DNA of 64,000 nt, from assembly GCA_903813345.2 (NCBI GenBank), contig CAIIXF020000008.1:2737341-2801340 (forward strand). Reading direction: 5' to 3'. The position numbers were made by a program, and so were the translations under genes. Under the pieces are notes generated by a model that worked only from the letters and a program-made list of their open reading frames with translations, ran no database searches and was not told the origin of the DNA. Below, piece after piece: positions 33,883-45,397 of the stretch; the first letter of the stretch is position 1; the number at the start of each line of letters is the position of its first letter. This DNA comes from Owenia fusiformis (Eukaryota > Annelida > Polychaeta > Sabellida > Oweniidae).

Positions 33883-34907
33883 CCAAATTCTTGTGTTGGT
33901 TTTCTATATCCTTTAGCCCCTCAGATCAGTCCATCAAGAACAGTTCAACTGGAAGTAGAATTACATACATACAATCTCCTAGGTCAGAAGGTTTCTGTAT
34001 ATTTATATGGACAATTTATGTAGCTACTATTTAAATGCAATTCATCCATGGTATTTAGATATCCCAAGAATGGCTACACTCTTCAGCATTTTCATACAAT
34101 CATTCTGGCATTCAAATGTAATGATTTGTTCAACCATTTATAATTAAAAATGTCTTTTGGAAATGTCATATTATATTTCAATCTATATTCCTTGTCAGTA
34201 TTATGCCATGTAGATGAAGCATTTGTAACAGTAATAAGATGTTTGTGCTGCCATGTGTATAATATCATATCACAATGATTTAGACTTATTTCCATGGCTT
34301 CCAAGTCCAACTACAAAATACCACATTTTAGATATTAATAATCAGATCCTGCAAATACCACTTTATGCAAATTATATTGTGGCATTTCTCCCTGAATGCC
34401 TTTAGTTACCATTCAACACTATGTCTATCTGGAATGTTACTAATCTGACATAGATTGGAGTATTTTCCAAGCATGAGGCAAATCGTACAAAACATCCAAA
34501 TACACTCGTCACACCTGTCTTGCATCAATGCATCACTTACTTTTCATCACCAAGTTTCACGCCTGCCATATCATCTGTTTCTGTGAACTTGAAAATGAAA
34601 CAACCTTCACTCTATTACAATTGCAACATTGTTTTTTACAAAGAGAGAACACCCAGGATGTTTGCCTGTATCACAGTGTCAATTTTTTTAAATCTATGAC
34701 AAGAATTAATATATCATCACTAAAATGGAAGTCAAATTGATTAAATCCTAATTTCCTTGTATTGATCATATATCTTGAAGTCTTTGCCCTATTCTTCAAA
34801 TATCTTTTTTTGTACTTTATGGGAAGTTACATAAGATTGCAAAGTTTCAGAATTCAAGAGTGTCCCTGAAAGGTACAATGTATCAAAGTTTGTAGACACG
34901 GGGTCAT
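33883..34907. other. 5' flank of the GPCR gene, no feature assigned
   Basis: No clear TATA box, upstream exon or repeat was recognised. An upstream non-coding exon is possible but cannot be shown. Confidence 0.35.
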
Positions 34908-34911
34908 TTAA

Positions 34912-35606
34912 CCTTTACCATGCTGCCTTATTTCAGCAAATATATCCCACGCAACTGGCTTATTTTTCAAAGAGTGCAAAAAATGATATGCCTGGACTAA
35001 ATAATTAATATCTCAATAACTACTGAATGAATCTGGATAAAATTTTCACAAAGGGAAGATACAGTGGCCTGGCTCATGAAAAAAAATGTTCTCATGAATT
35101 TTTTCGTACATTAACACGACTGGGCATAAATATACCATGAATACTCCTCCGGAATCTGCCGCTCCGCCTCTTCGTCTGGTCAGAATCCAAATCTGAATTT
35201 GCAGCGATCGAATGTTCAATTTTTCAATTCAGAAAATATTCTAGTTTCTATTTTCGATGACCGTTATCGGCTTCCAAGAGCCTAAAGAGCTCGAAATCGT
35301 AATCCATTTCCTCCACATTTTCGTTGTGATCGTATTTGTCCACCATTTTGTACGATTCGTTCACTAAAAACGACTAAAACACTGTTTAAATTGTTGAATT
35401 GAGAATTATTTTTCGAAATATCGCCATTTCTAGGTCAACAGGAAGTCATATTAGGCACTGAATAAATCGAGCAATCTAATTGGACAATACGAAAGGCGCG
35501 AAAAAGTAAAGTTTTTAAAAGTTTGAAATCGGACGTACGGGTCCGCCGGCAGTTGTGAGAGACATTTTAGTCTCGGCGGACGAGTCCGCCGGCAGCACGC
35601 TAAAGG
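34912..35606 (-). mobile_element. piggyBac-derived MITE, copy 2 (695 bp, TTAA duplication)
   Basis: TTAA flanks both sides (34908-34911 and 35607-35610). Ends are CCTTTACCATGCTGCC and, on the reverse strand, CCTTTAGCGTGCTGCCGG. It is colinear with 19600-20297 in inverted orientation. A GC-rich subterminal palindrome (GGCGGACGAGTCCGCC, 35576-35591) sits near the outer end. Confidence 0.85.
35248..35346 (-). CDS. 32-codon ORF inside the second piggyBac MITE
   Basis: Starts MVDKYDHNEN and has the same length and stop position as the frame at 19862-19960, differing at residues 2, 3, 16 and 31. The same caution applies: it is most likely a deletion remnant of a transposase N-terminus. Confidence 0.4.
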   Translation of the reverse strand: MVDKYDHNENVEEMDYDFELFRLLEADNGHRK

Positions 35607-35610
35607 TTAA

Positions 35611-36590
35611 AGGGCAATTTCTGGTAATGTTAATTGATAAGATGTCTGTATTTCTTGGGCAATAGGCATTGATTTTTTTGTTTAGAATTTGAAAATGAAA
35701 ATAAAAAATACATCATTTTGCTTTAGTAGTAGTAAAGTTTTACTACAGGGGAAGAAATGTTACAATATCAAAATTGTAAAGATAGTACTACATGTAGTTA
35801 TAATAGTAAAACAAGAAAGATTTGGATGAAATAAGCAATGATCTAGATTTTTCCAAATGAGCAAATGCATTGAGGATTGCAGTATTATTTGATGTTGTAC
35901 ACAAGAGAACTGACTATGGCAATATGATTAATCCTTACAAATTACCTAACATTAAGTTTTACAAAATGAACTGGAATTCATTAATCATTTCAATAAGGTA
36001 ATTGCTTTTCCTCAGGCAGCATATTTTATATTTTTGTAGAGAGTAATATTCCTTGATATTGATAAATCATGCCAAATTCTTGTTGTATAAATTAATGATT
36101 GTTTGTATTCAATTGTGATAGATGGCCTCTGGCATTCAAGCTGGCATGTTGTCACCTCTAGAATGTTACCCTTTGCATTCTTTTGACTTCACTTCTTAAA
36201 AGAGAGCTTCGTCTTCACTCTTTCAAACTAAAATAAACCTGTGAACTCACCGCGCCAAACAGTGTTCGTCAGCCAAATTTGACCGACGTTCTATATGTGG
36301 TCATTCCTTCTGACGTCATCTTTGAGCCCTGAATTGACCAATGGCATGCGACTCAATGACTAATTGACTAATGGCACTCTGCACGCAGGGTACTAGAATG
36401 TGTGTTCTGAAGTCATTCATTTTGAATCATCTAACTTCATTACACATTTGAAGTAAATTTTTTAAGCACTTTTCTTTGAATAATTATGTAGACAAATCAA
36501 AATGGCCACCAGATTTCTAGATCGTGCTCTCCAATATATTTATATATCTTAAGAAATTTAAGATCAGTCAAGTGACTTTCGTGGAATCCT
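35611..36590. other. Intergenic DNA with a GC-richer patch at 36230-36420
   Basis: The patch holds a full palindromic CRE (TGACGTCA, 36311-36318) and a CCAAT (within GACCAATGG, near 36338). No start codon or exon was recognised next to it. Confidence 0.3.
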
Positions 36591-36599
36591 GATAACAAG

Positions 36600-36790
36600 A
36601 AATAGCAGTCCAATATTGGCCATATCTAGTAAACATTTATTGAAATGTTTTGTCATTCCATCTGCCAATCTGTATGTCCACCAGTCCGTCTTGGATAATA
36701 AATCAAATACTGTTGGCCCAATATTGTTCATCTTTTATATAGATAATTATATGCCCCATGAAAATTTTGAACTACATGTAGTTGTTTCTG
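36600..36790 (+). mobile_element. Decayed Helitron-like fragment
   Basis: GTATGTCCACCAGTCCGTC, then AAATACTGTTGGCCCAAT and TTGTTCATCTTTTATATAG, follows the order microsatellite then first core block seen at 39470-39590. Ends are not recognisable. Confidence 0.4.
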
Positions 36791-39433
36791 TGCAGAATTG
36801 TTAAAATAAAGTTTAAAAGTTACAATCATTGATTTATATTAAAATAATAAGAATATTGATAAATAAGTAGGCGGGGCAGATGAGTAATGCGCACAGGCAA
36901 CGAAGCATTTTAATTAAGTGCAGTGTAACACCAGATAATTGCTTCGTTAGGGTTGTACAAAGCAAGTGTGGACACAATTTTTTCACTAACCTTCGTTACA
37001 AAAATGCTTTGTTAGACTCAACTCAGCAGTGTTACAGGTACCAGTAAAAACATGTGAAACTAGTATTTATATGTTTTGATGCAAAATTATATTGGATAAT
37101 GATTTAGTCTAAAATCGAAATAAAAAGACAACACATTGTGGTGATCTTAAAAAATGGTGGCCATTACACACAATATTTGTTGCAACTTGAAATGTAGTGG
37201 AGCAATATATGATATGATAGGTGAATAATTAGAAGCATTGGACACCTTGGCTAATCTGGGCAGCCATTTTGAAAAATAGCTTCCATATTCATGTGTTATT
37301 TTATGCTTTAACTGGAAAAGTGGTGCTTATTTTGAAGGTTGCATTATATTTTGTTACACAGCATGGAAGCATGATCTTAAAAATGAATGCAATGAAAAAC
37401 TATATTGTATGCTTTTGAGGATCTTTGAAAATGATTCATTGAACTGCCATGATGTATGAATCTAAGTATTGTATAACATGAAATATTGCCGTGGATATAA
37501 AGTTGCCGATTGCTGAATGTAAAACAGAAACGGCAACATAAAATTCGGAAATATAATTAAGTAATTGAAGATCGATCTTTGTGGGCGATAATATGGTAGT
37601 TGTCTAACGTGTGTCAACTTACTGTAATATGGTAATTTTCTAACGAGTATCAACTTACTATACTTTAACAAAAATCATACATAAAATACGATAAAATCGA
37701 AGCTTTATTCCCCAGCATAAAATTACAATAAAAAGTCATGATAAAAAGTTAAAATGTCAGAAGATCTAATTGTATCCAAGTGCTTTGGAAATTAATCCCA
37801 ATATTAAACGTTTTTAATCCTGTTATTAATTGTCCTTGGTCTATCGAATGCGGGTAATCACTCAAATTGTCACTCATAATGTCAGGATGTCAGGTTTTCT
37901 GAGTCAGTAAAATGAAGGTGATTAAAATTCAGTTGTAAATCAAAATATATTAGAGGTGTCAGCTTAGCAATATTTTATTTGGTTTTACATTTAGGGGTGT
38001 CAAGTCGGCAAACCTTTATTCGGCAATAACAATTTTAATCCAATTCGGAAAATAAAGCACCCGGATCTAATGCATGTTATACAGTAAATGTTTTAAAGTA
38101 GAACTTAACAATCCCAAGAAAAATTAAATGTGTTTTTATTATCTTCGAAATAAAAGGAAAAGGATAAAAACACAATAATAAAGTTTTTATTGGGTGTTAT
38201 GTGGCTACACTTTTATCTGTTAAGTGTGCTTCTTGATGAGATTTTTCGGAATTTGTATTATAGCTGCTATAAGTAACATGACTTGTAACTATGGTCTTGA
38301 ATTGTACTACATTTATTTATTAATTAGTTATAAGCAAATGCTCTCTAGAGAAATCAGAAAAAAGTTAATTGGACCCAGTGGCAAGTCTAATTACCAATTG
38401 ATAATAAGAAATAGAGGTACTCAAATCTGATTATTAAAACATAGATATAAATCACTGAACCTGGAGCCATTCTGCAAATTGAGGATTTATTACTTACATT
38501 ATATGACCTAAACTGATTAAAAGGTCATAATATTATATTTATAGATGTTATATCTAGTCTTTCTATTTGAGTTAACTCCATTACCGTGGATGTTGGTCTG
38601 GTCTTAGTTAAAGAGAATCATCATTTGACCTTAACCTGTAGAATTTAGATTTTGTCATGGAATTTGACTTTGAACCATACTTAACTATCAGAAATTGTTT
38701 TAAAATTGGTTTGAAAATGTTGTGATGCCAGATGCTGTCATATTACCTAAATTACCTCTTCTTGATAAGTTGTTTTCTATAGTATAATTATTATAAGTCT
38801 CAAGTTACAGGTATATTTGGGGTATATTTAGAAAACAAATTTGCTTGGAGATATTTCCTTTGGAAAAAAGTGATGTCATGATCTCAAACACCAGTTCCTT
38901 ATTGAAAAAAACACCCTTACTATTTTATTATTTATTATGTCACCACCAGGATATCTTGGTATCATTGTTTCACTCAGTAATATCATTAGTAGCTATAATA
39001 AGCAGTTCAAACTCAAAGTTATCATTTATCTGAATTTCTGCCTAATTGTAAGTCAGCCCCTGACCCGAAGCACTATATTATATTTGTTATTCTTTGAAAC
39101 TGTCCAGCTGCCATTAAGTTAGTGCTTTATTTCACGCAGACCTCATTAAACTATATTTACAACAATTTATTACACCATTAGTTCAAGGTTCATTGACTTC
39201 AAAAGCAAATACTATTTGAATAACTGGTGAAAAGAATTAAGGCTAGCATTTCTCAATATACTCAAAACAAAACTTCTAAATCTATATCAATAATATCAAT
39301 TAATTTACAACAATCATGAAGTAACATATTGAGCCTTGTGAATTTTATTCAATTTTTATTACTTTTCTCAGAAAACACTGATTTATGACTTTTACTCTCT
39401 CTTGTATGCTCAACGTGTCTTTGATGATCATTA
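36791..39433. other. AT-rich DNA, only a solo Helitron-like 5' block at about 38935
   Basis: TTATGTCACCACCAGGATATC at about 38935-38955 resembles the 5' end at 51704. The rest shows no gene or repeat. Confidence 0.35.
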
Positions 39434-39470
39434 TCCCATCGAACGAAGTTCGGAGGGATATAGGGAACGC

Positions 39471-39532
39471 CTCCGTCCGTCCGTCCGTCCGTACGTACGT
39501 CCGTCCGTCCGTCCGTACGTACGTCCGTCCGG
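39471..39532. repeat. (CCGT)n microsatellite with GTACGTAC interruptions
   Basis: Runs of TCCG broken twice by TACGTACG. It sits at the same place, directly after the 5' hairpin, as the TCCG-rich runs at 51751 and 59940, so it belongs to the element structure. Confidence 0.9.
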
Positions 39533-39838
39533 GCAATAACTCAAATACTGTTGGCCTGATTTTATTCATATTTTGTATACATATACCCTATGGGGGTAGA
39601 AGTTCTGCTTGAAAGCCGATTTTTAAAATGGCCGCTCATTTAAAAATGGCGGCCATTTTAGTGCCGATTTTACAGTAATTTAGGTACAATATGTAAAACT
39701 GTAATAGCAATATGTTTTAAATGTAAAAAAAATTATATAGGACATTAATAAAGCTAGAAATGTAGATATTAAAAAAGCACATGGCAGCCATCTTGAAAAA
39801 TGGCGGCATTTTCTCGTTATTTTACAATTTTTGCTGTA

Positions 39839-40805
39839 ACTCGAAAAGTATTGGAGCGATTTTGTTCATATTTGGTATGTGAATACTATAAGCATGGCAC
39901 ACTGTCTAATGACACTTTTGGTAGAAGGCGGCCATTTTGAAAAATGGCGGACATTTTGAAAAATGGCTGCCATTTTAACTTATTTTACTATAACTCGAAA
40001 AGTAGTGGAGCGATTTTGTTCATATTTGGTACGTGAATACGTATAAGCATGGCACACTGTCTAATGACACTTTTGGTAGAAGGCGGACATTTTGAAAAAT
40101 GGCCGCCATTTTAACTTATTTTACTAAAACTCGAAAAGTAGTGGAGCGATTTTGTTCATATTTGGTATGTGAATACGTATAAGCATGGCACACTGTCTAA
40201 TGACACTTTTGGTAGAGGGCGGTCATTTTTCAAAATGGCCGCCATTTTAACGTATTTTACTATAACTCGAAAAGTAGTGGAGCGATTTTGTTCATATTCG
40301 GTATGTGAATACTGTAAGCATGGCACACTGTCTAATGACACTTTTGGTAGAAGGCGGCCATTTTGAAAAATGGCGGACATTTTGAAAAATGGCTGCCATT
40401 TTAACTTATTTTACTATAACTCGAAAAGTAGTGGAGCGATTTTGTTCATATTTGGTACGTGAATACGTATAAGCATGGCACACTGTCTAATGACACTTTT
40501 GGTAGAAGGCGGCCATTTTGAAAAATGGCGGACATTTTGAAAAAATGGCCGCCATTTTAACGTATTTTACTATAACTCGAAAAGTAGTGGAGCGATTTTG
40601 TTCATATTTGGTATGTGAATACTATAAGCATGGCACACTGTCTAATGAGACTTTTAGTAGAAGGCGGCCATTTTTCAAAATGGCCACCATTTTAACGTAT
40701 TTTACTATAACTCGAAAAGTAGTAGAGCGATTTTGTTCATATTTGGTATGTGAATATTATAAGCATAGCACACTGTCTAATGACACTTTTGGTAGAAGGT
40801 GCCCC
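39839..40805 (+). repeat. Tandem core, seven units of about 136 or 154-156 bp
   Basis: Units start with ACTCGAAAAGTA at 39839, 39993, 40129, 40265, 40419, 40575 and 40710. Each contains GGAGCGATTTTGTTCATAT, then CACACTGTCTAATGACAC, then one or two GGCGGCCATTTT/AAAATGGCGG blocks. Units with one block are 135-136 bp and those with two are 154-156 bp, so length variation comes from the number of these blocks. Confidence 0.9.
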
Positions 40806-43800
40806 TTTTGAAAAATGTTCGATGGGATTCGCTACGCTTTGGCGTTGCCGTTGTTCTGGTTGGCTTATGTATTTATGTTTTAATTTTTGTTATCTCTAAA
40901 AACCTTATCTTTTTAACTTTAAACATTCAAATTTTAAGAAGACGATTTTATACGACATGACAGGAATTTGCTTCTATTTTGACATCTGTAAACAAAATGC
41001 CTTCATTCTGGCTGCCCATTTGCATCCTTTGAAAAGGCAAATAATTCCAAACATTTGAAATAATTGATTATGCATATTTCTGACCTTGGCCTTAACTAAA
41101 TTGAACTTGGAAATAAGACATGAAAATAATTCAGTTTCATGAAAAAATAAAATTATGGGTTTGTTGGCCAAAACCATGAAAAACATGAAAATAGTTCAGT
41201 GTCATGGAAAAAGTATAATTTTGGGTTTATTGGCCATAGCCTTTCCTTGCTCTGCAACTCTTGGAGATTATACATAGGTCCACAAGATGTATGTGTTAAT
41301 GGACAGTAAATACTCACAATCCAAGATTTTACTATAATATATGATTTTACTGTCTGAAATTGTTTCCCTTGTCTCATGGAGCTCTTTGAGATCTCTCTTA
41401 GTATATCTTTATGTGTAATCAAATGTATTCTAATCCTAGAATCATTAATCATATGATAATGAAATCAAACCATGAATTTAGGAAGATTATGCAGATTACA
41501 TGTATGAGGGTTGATTCAAAAGTAAATTTTGTCCATTACTTATGAATCATCCCCTCTTATATATACTTTTAGTTTTCTAGGTATATGTAAATAGCAATGT
41601 TAAGGTTAAGGGTATGATAATCTATTGATTTTGTTCAGAATTGACCAACTATATCATATTTCTGCCTGTAACCATTAGGTAAAATGTTCAATCAAAGTCA
41701 ACTTGGCATTTATAAGTTCTTTCATACATTCTTTAATAAGCATCTTTTGTAGATGTATTATATCAATTAATATTCCCTCTTTCTTGTACAGAAAACATAC
41801 AAATGTTTTCTTTGCAATTCAAGCTTAAGGGCATATAACCATGTGTTCCCTGACTCAGACACAACTGTGTGCATTTCTTCCAGTCAGTTTTCAGATTTTA
41901 TTGATTAGGTAACAAAAACTCTGTTTCCTGATGATAAGCTAAACATTACTTCAAAGTTATGTGTGAAATATTACCTTGTATGTAATAGAATGTCTACCTC
42001 TAATTTTGTGATGTTCCATCTTGATTCATTATGTCTAATATGATTTGTGGTTTATTTGGGCTGGCACTGACCTTTATGTTTCAAATATTTTACTATAACT
42101 CGAAAAGTAGTGGAGCGATTTTGTTCATATTCGGTATGTGAATACTGTAAGCATGGCACACTGTCTAATGACACTTTTGGTAGAAGGCGGCCATTTTGAA
42201 AAATGGCGGACATTTTGAAAAATGGCTGCCATTTTAACTTATTTTACTATAACTCGAAAAGTAGTGGAGCGATTTTGTTCATATTTGGTACGTGAATACG
42301 TATAAGCATGGCACACTGTCTAATGACACTTTTGGTAGAAGGCGGCCATTTTGAAAAATGGCGGACATTTTGAAAAAATGGCCGCCATTTTAACGTATTT
42401 TACTATAACTCGAAAAGTAGTGGAGCGATTTTGTTCATATTTGGTATGTGAATACTATAAGCATGGCACACTGTCTAATGAGACTTTTAGTAGAAGGCGG
42501 CCATTTTTCAAAATGGCCACCATTTTAACGTATTTTACTATAACTCGAAAAGTAGTAGAGCGATTTTGTTCATATTTGGTATGTGAATATTATAAGCATA
42601 GCACACTGTCTAATGACACTTTTGGTAGAAGGTGCCCCTTTTGAAAAATGTTCGATGGGATTCGCTACGCTTTGGCGTTGCCGTTGTTCTGGTTGGCTTA
42701 TGTATTTATGTTTTAATTTTTGTTATCTCTAAAAACCTTATCTTTTTAACTTTAAACATTCAAATTTTAAGAAGACGATTTTATACGACATGACAGGAAT
42801 TTGCTTCTATTTTGACATCTGTAAACAAAATGCCTTCATTCTGGCTGCCCATTTGCATCCTTTGAAAAGGCAAATAATTCCAAACATTTGAAATAATTGA
42901 TTATGCATATTTCTGACCTTGGCCTTAACTAAATTGAACTTGGAAATAAGACATGAAAATAATTCAGTTTCATGAAAAAATAAAATTATGGGTTTGTTGG
43001 CCAAAACCATGAAAAACATGAAAATAGTTCAGTGTCATGGAAAAAGTATAATTTTGGGTTTATTGGCCATAGCCTTTCCTTGCTCTGCAACTCTTGGAGA
43101 TTATACATAGGTCCACAAGATGTATGTGTTAATGGACAGTAAATACTCACAATCCAAGATTTTACTATAATATATGATTTTACTGTCTGAAATTGTTTCC
43201 CTTGTCTCATGGAGCTCTTTGAGATCTCTCTTAGTATATCTTTATGTGTAATCAAATGTATTCTAATCCTAGAATCATTAATCATATGATAATGAAATCA
43301 AACCATGAATTTAGGAAGATTATGCAGATTACATGTATGAGGGTTGATTCAAAAGTAAATTTTGTCCATTACTTATGAATCATCCCCTCTTATATATACT
43401 TTTAGTTTTCTAGGTATATGTAAATAGCAATGTTAAGGTTAAGGGTATGATAATCTATTGATTTTGTTCAGAATTGACCAACTATATCATATTTCTGCCT
43501 GTAACCATTAGGGAAAATGTTCAATCAAAGTCAACTTGGCATTTATAAGTTCTTTCATACATTCTTTAATAAGCATCTTTTGTAGATGTATTATATCAAT
43601 TAATATTCCCTCTTTCTTGTACAGAAAACATACAAATGTTTTCTTTGCAATTCAAGCTTAAGGGCATATAACCATGTGTTCCCTGACTCAGACACAACTG
43701 TGTGCATTTCTTCCAGTCAGTTTTCAGATTTTATTGATTAGGTAACAAAAACTCTGTTTCCTGATGATAAGCTAAACATTACTTCAAAGTTATGTGTGAA

Positions 43801-43918
43801 ATATTACCTTGTATGTAATAGAATGTCTACCTCTAATTTTGTGATGTTCCATCTTGATTCATTATGTCTAATATGATTTGTGGTTTATTTGGGCTGGCAC
43901 TGACCTTTATGTTTCAAA
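40253..43918 (+). repeat. 1,833-bp direct tandem duplication, nearly identical copies
   Basis: Copies 40253-42085 and 42086-43918 match at a constant 1,833-bp offset. The only difference I noted is T at 41680 versus G at 43513. All three outer boundaries carry TATTT, a 5-bp microhomology. The unit takes in the last four core units and 3' end of the Helitron-like element plus about 1.2 kb of flanking DNA, so a second Helitron 3' end stands at 42692. Confidence 0.95.
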
Positions 43919-44182
43919 TATTTGAAGTTCCTGCCCTTTTAACAACAAAATTCTGAACAAATACTGTGGTGTGTATTGTGAAATATATTATTTTTTCACA
44001 TCACTGGATAGGTTGCGTAATAGTCTTAACAATCATTCATTTTTATGCTTTATGTATCATTCGTTTTATACTAGGTTAACATAGTCAATAAAAAGTCAGG
44101 GAAATCCAAAATTAAAAAAAAATTAACATTGATTATGTACTGCATGTTCTTTTATATATAGCTTGGCGTTTATCAGGTTTTA

Positions 44183-44926
44183 TTCCCTTTAAGTTTTTTG
44201 TGATTGAATTATGGAAGATAACTCGAATACTAGTTGACAGATTTGCTTCTTATTTTTTGGAAGATGTATATTGGTGAATAGTTTTACCCCAAAAAATTTT
44301 TTCGAGATGGCCGTCGGTTTAAAAATGGCAGGAATTTTTTGCAAAAGTCTTATGTTTTTCATTTTAAACAAAAATAATAAATATTATTATTTGAGATTTT
44401 GGTTGTATATTCGCAAGATCTATCTATTTCACATATACTCCGTGTTTTTCACCCTGACCCCCAGGTGCCATGAATGGGGGGGGGGTTGAAAAACAGGAAT
44501 TTGCATTAATTTTGAGATGTTTTTGAAGTAAACTTTATAATACTCAAATGAAAGCCAATTTAAAGTAGATTACAAATATTGTATCGTTTTTCTGATTCAG
44601 GCCTCGTAAAATTCAAAATGGCTGCCTAATGTGGTATTTCGCAATTATTTTTTGATCTCTTAAAGTATGGCTATATTATTCTCAAATTGAAGGAATTTCA
44701 GAGTAGATCACAATTATGGTATTGTTTTTCTGTTTTGTGCCTCAGAAAATTCAAAATGGCTGCCTGGAGCAGGAATTCGCCATTACTTAGAGTTATCTTG
44801 AATGTATTGTAAAATGACACTACAATGATCTCAAATATTTATTGAAGGGAAGAGTAGATGGTACAGATTCATGATTTATATATTGTTCGTTGGGATTTGC
44901 TACTCCGTGGAGTTGCCATTTTCTAG
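44183..44926 (+). mobile_element. Helitron-like element, 3' end well preserved
   Basis: Ends with subterminal GTTCGTTGGGA (about 44885), hairpin GCTACTCCGTGGAGTTGC and CTAG|T (44923-44926). The body contains two diverged core units with AAAATGGCTGCC blocks. It is the same subfamily as 56415-57440, with long shared stretches (CATGACCCCCAGG-like, AACAGGAATTTGCATT, TATGGCTATATTATTC). The 5' end near 44183 is approximate and lacks the CCGT run. Confidence 0.65.
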
Positions 44927-45190
44927 TTTGTAATGTATTGCAATATAGACTAAGTCTATTATTCAAGGTAATGCAATTACATCATTTTACAATAAATCAA
45001 CATTATTACATTATACATGTTATAGGAAAGCTGTTGGAAGTTTGATCCTGTTGGGTCTTGAATATTAGACTGGTGTGTTATTTTATTACTAGCAATTAGG
45101 CAATGCTATGTCTAGACTTCCATTTAATTTTGAGTTCCTTACTCTACACCTACTCGGGAAAAAGGTGGACATGTTAAGGTGTTTACAAGA

Positions 45191-45397
45191 CAGGCCCGTA
45201 GCCAAGGGGGTTTGCAGCGTTCGGGCGAACCCCCTCCCCATTGCCAAAAATTCGTTCAAAATCATGCAGTTTTTCATCATTTTGAGCACTTCTCAAGTGA
45301 TTTTAGCCATATTTGAGCCAAAATTGTCAAATGTGAACCCCCCCTGGAAATTTTTGAAAACTGAACCCCCCCTTGGCGAATCCTGGCTACGGGCCTG
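45191..45397. mobile_element. Short MITE with CAGGCCCGTAGCC ends, 207 bp
   Basis: The left CAGGCCCGTAGCCAAGGGGG and the right end (reverse strand CAGGCCCGTAGCCAGGATTC) are inverted partners. GC-rich purine/pyrimidine runs lie inside. The flanks TTACAAGA and TAAGATGA do not give a clean duplication, so the superfamily is unassigned. Elements with this end are, as I recall, common in marine invertebrates. Confidence 0.75.

Larger units (their letters stand above)
39434..40859 (+). mobile_element. Helitron-like non-autonomous element, best preserved copy (1,426 bp)
   Basis: Begins A|TC with TCCCATCGAAC, which recurs inverted as GTTCGATGGGA at 40817-40827. The 3' end is hairpin GCTACGCTTTGGCGTTGC (40831-40848) and CTGG|T (40856-40859), fitting the Helitron rule TC...hairpin-CTRR and insertion between A and T. 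Next to the 5' end is a small palindrome CGAACGAAGTTCG, then a (CCGT)n microsatellite, then seven tandem core units. It has no Rep-helicase, so it would depend on an autonomous partner. The layout recalls HINE/DINE-1 and bivalve pearl elements. Confidence 0.75.

Noticed and set aside
39471-39532. CRISPR-like or regulatory array
   Set aside because: The regular CCGT pattern is a plain tetranucleotide microsatellite within a transposon; there are no spacers.
40518-40811. 97-codon open frame with internal repeats, present twice (also 42351-42644)
   Set aside because: It is the Helitron-like tandem core read through. Unit lengths of 135, 136 and 154 bp do not keep frame, and no start context or domain is present.
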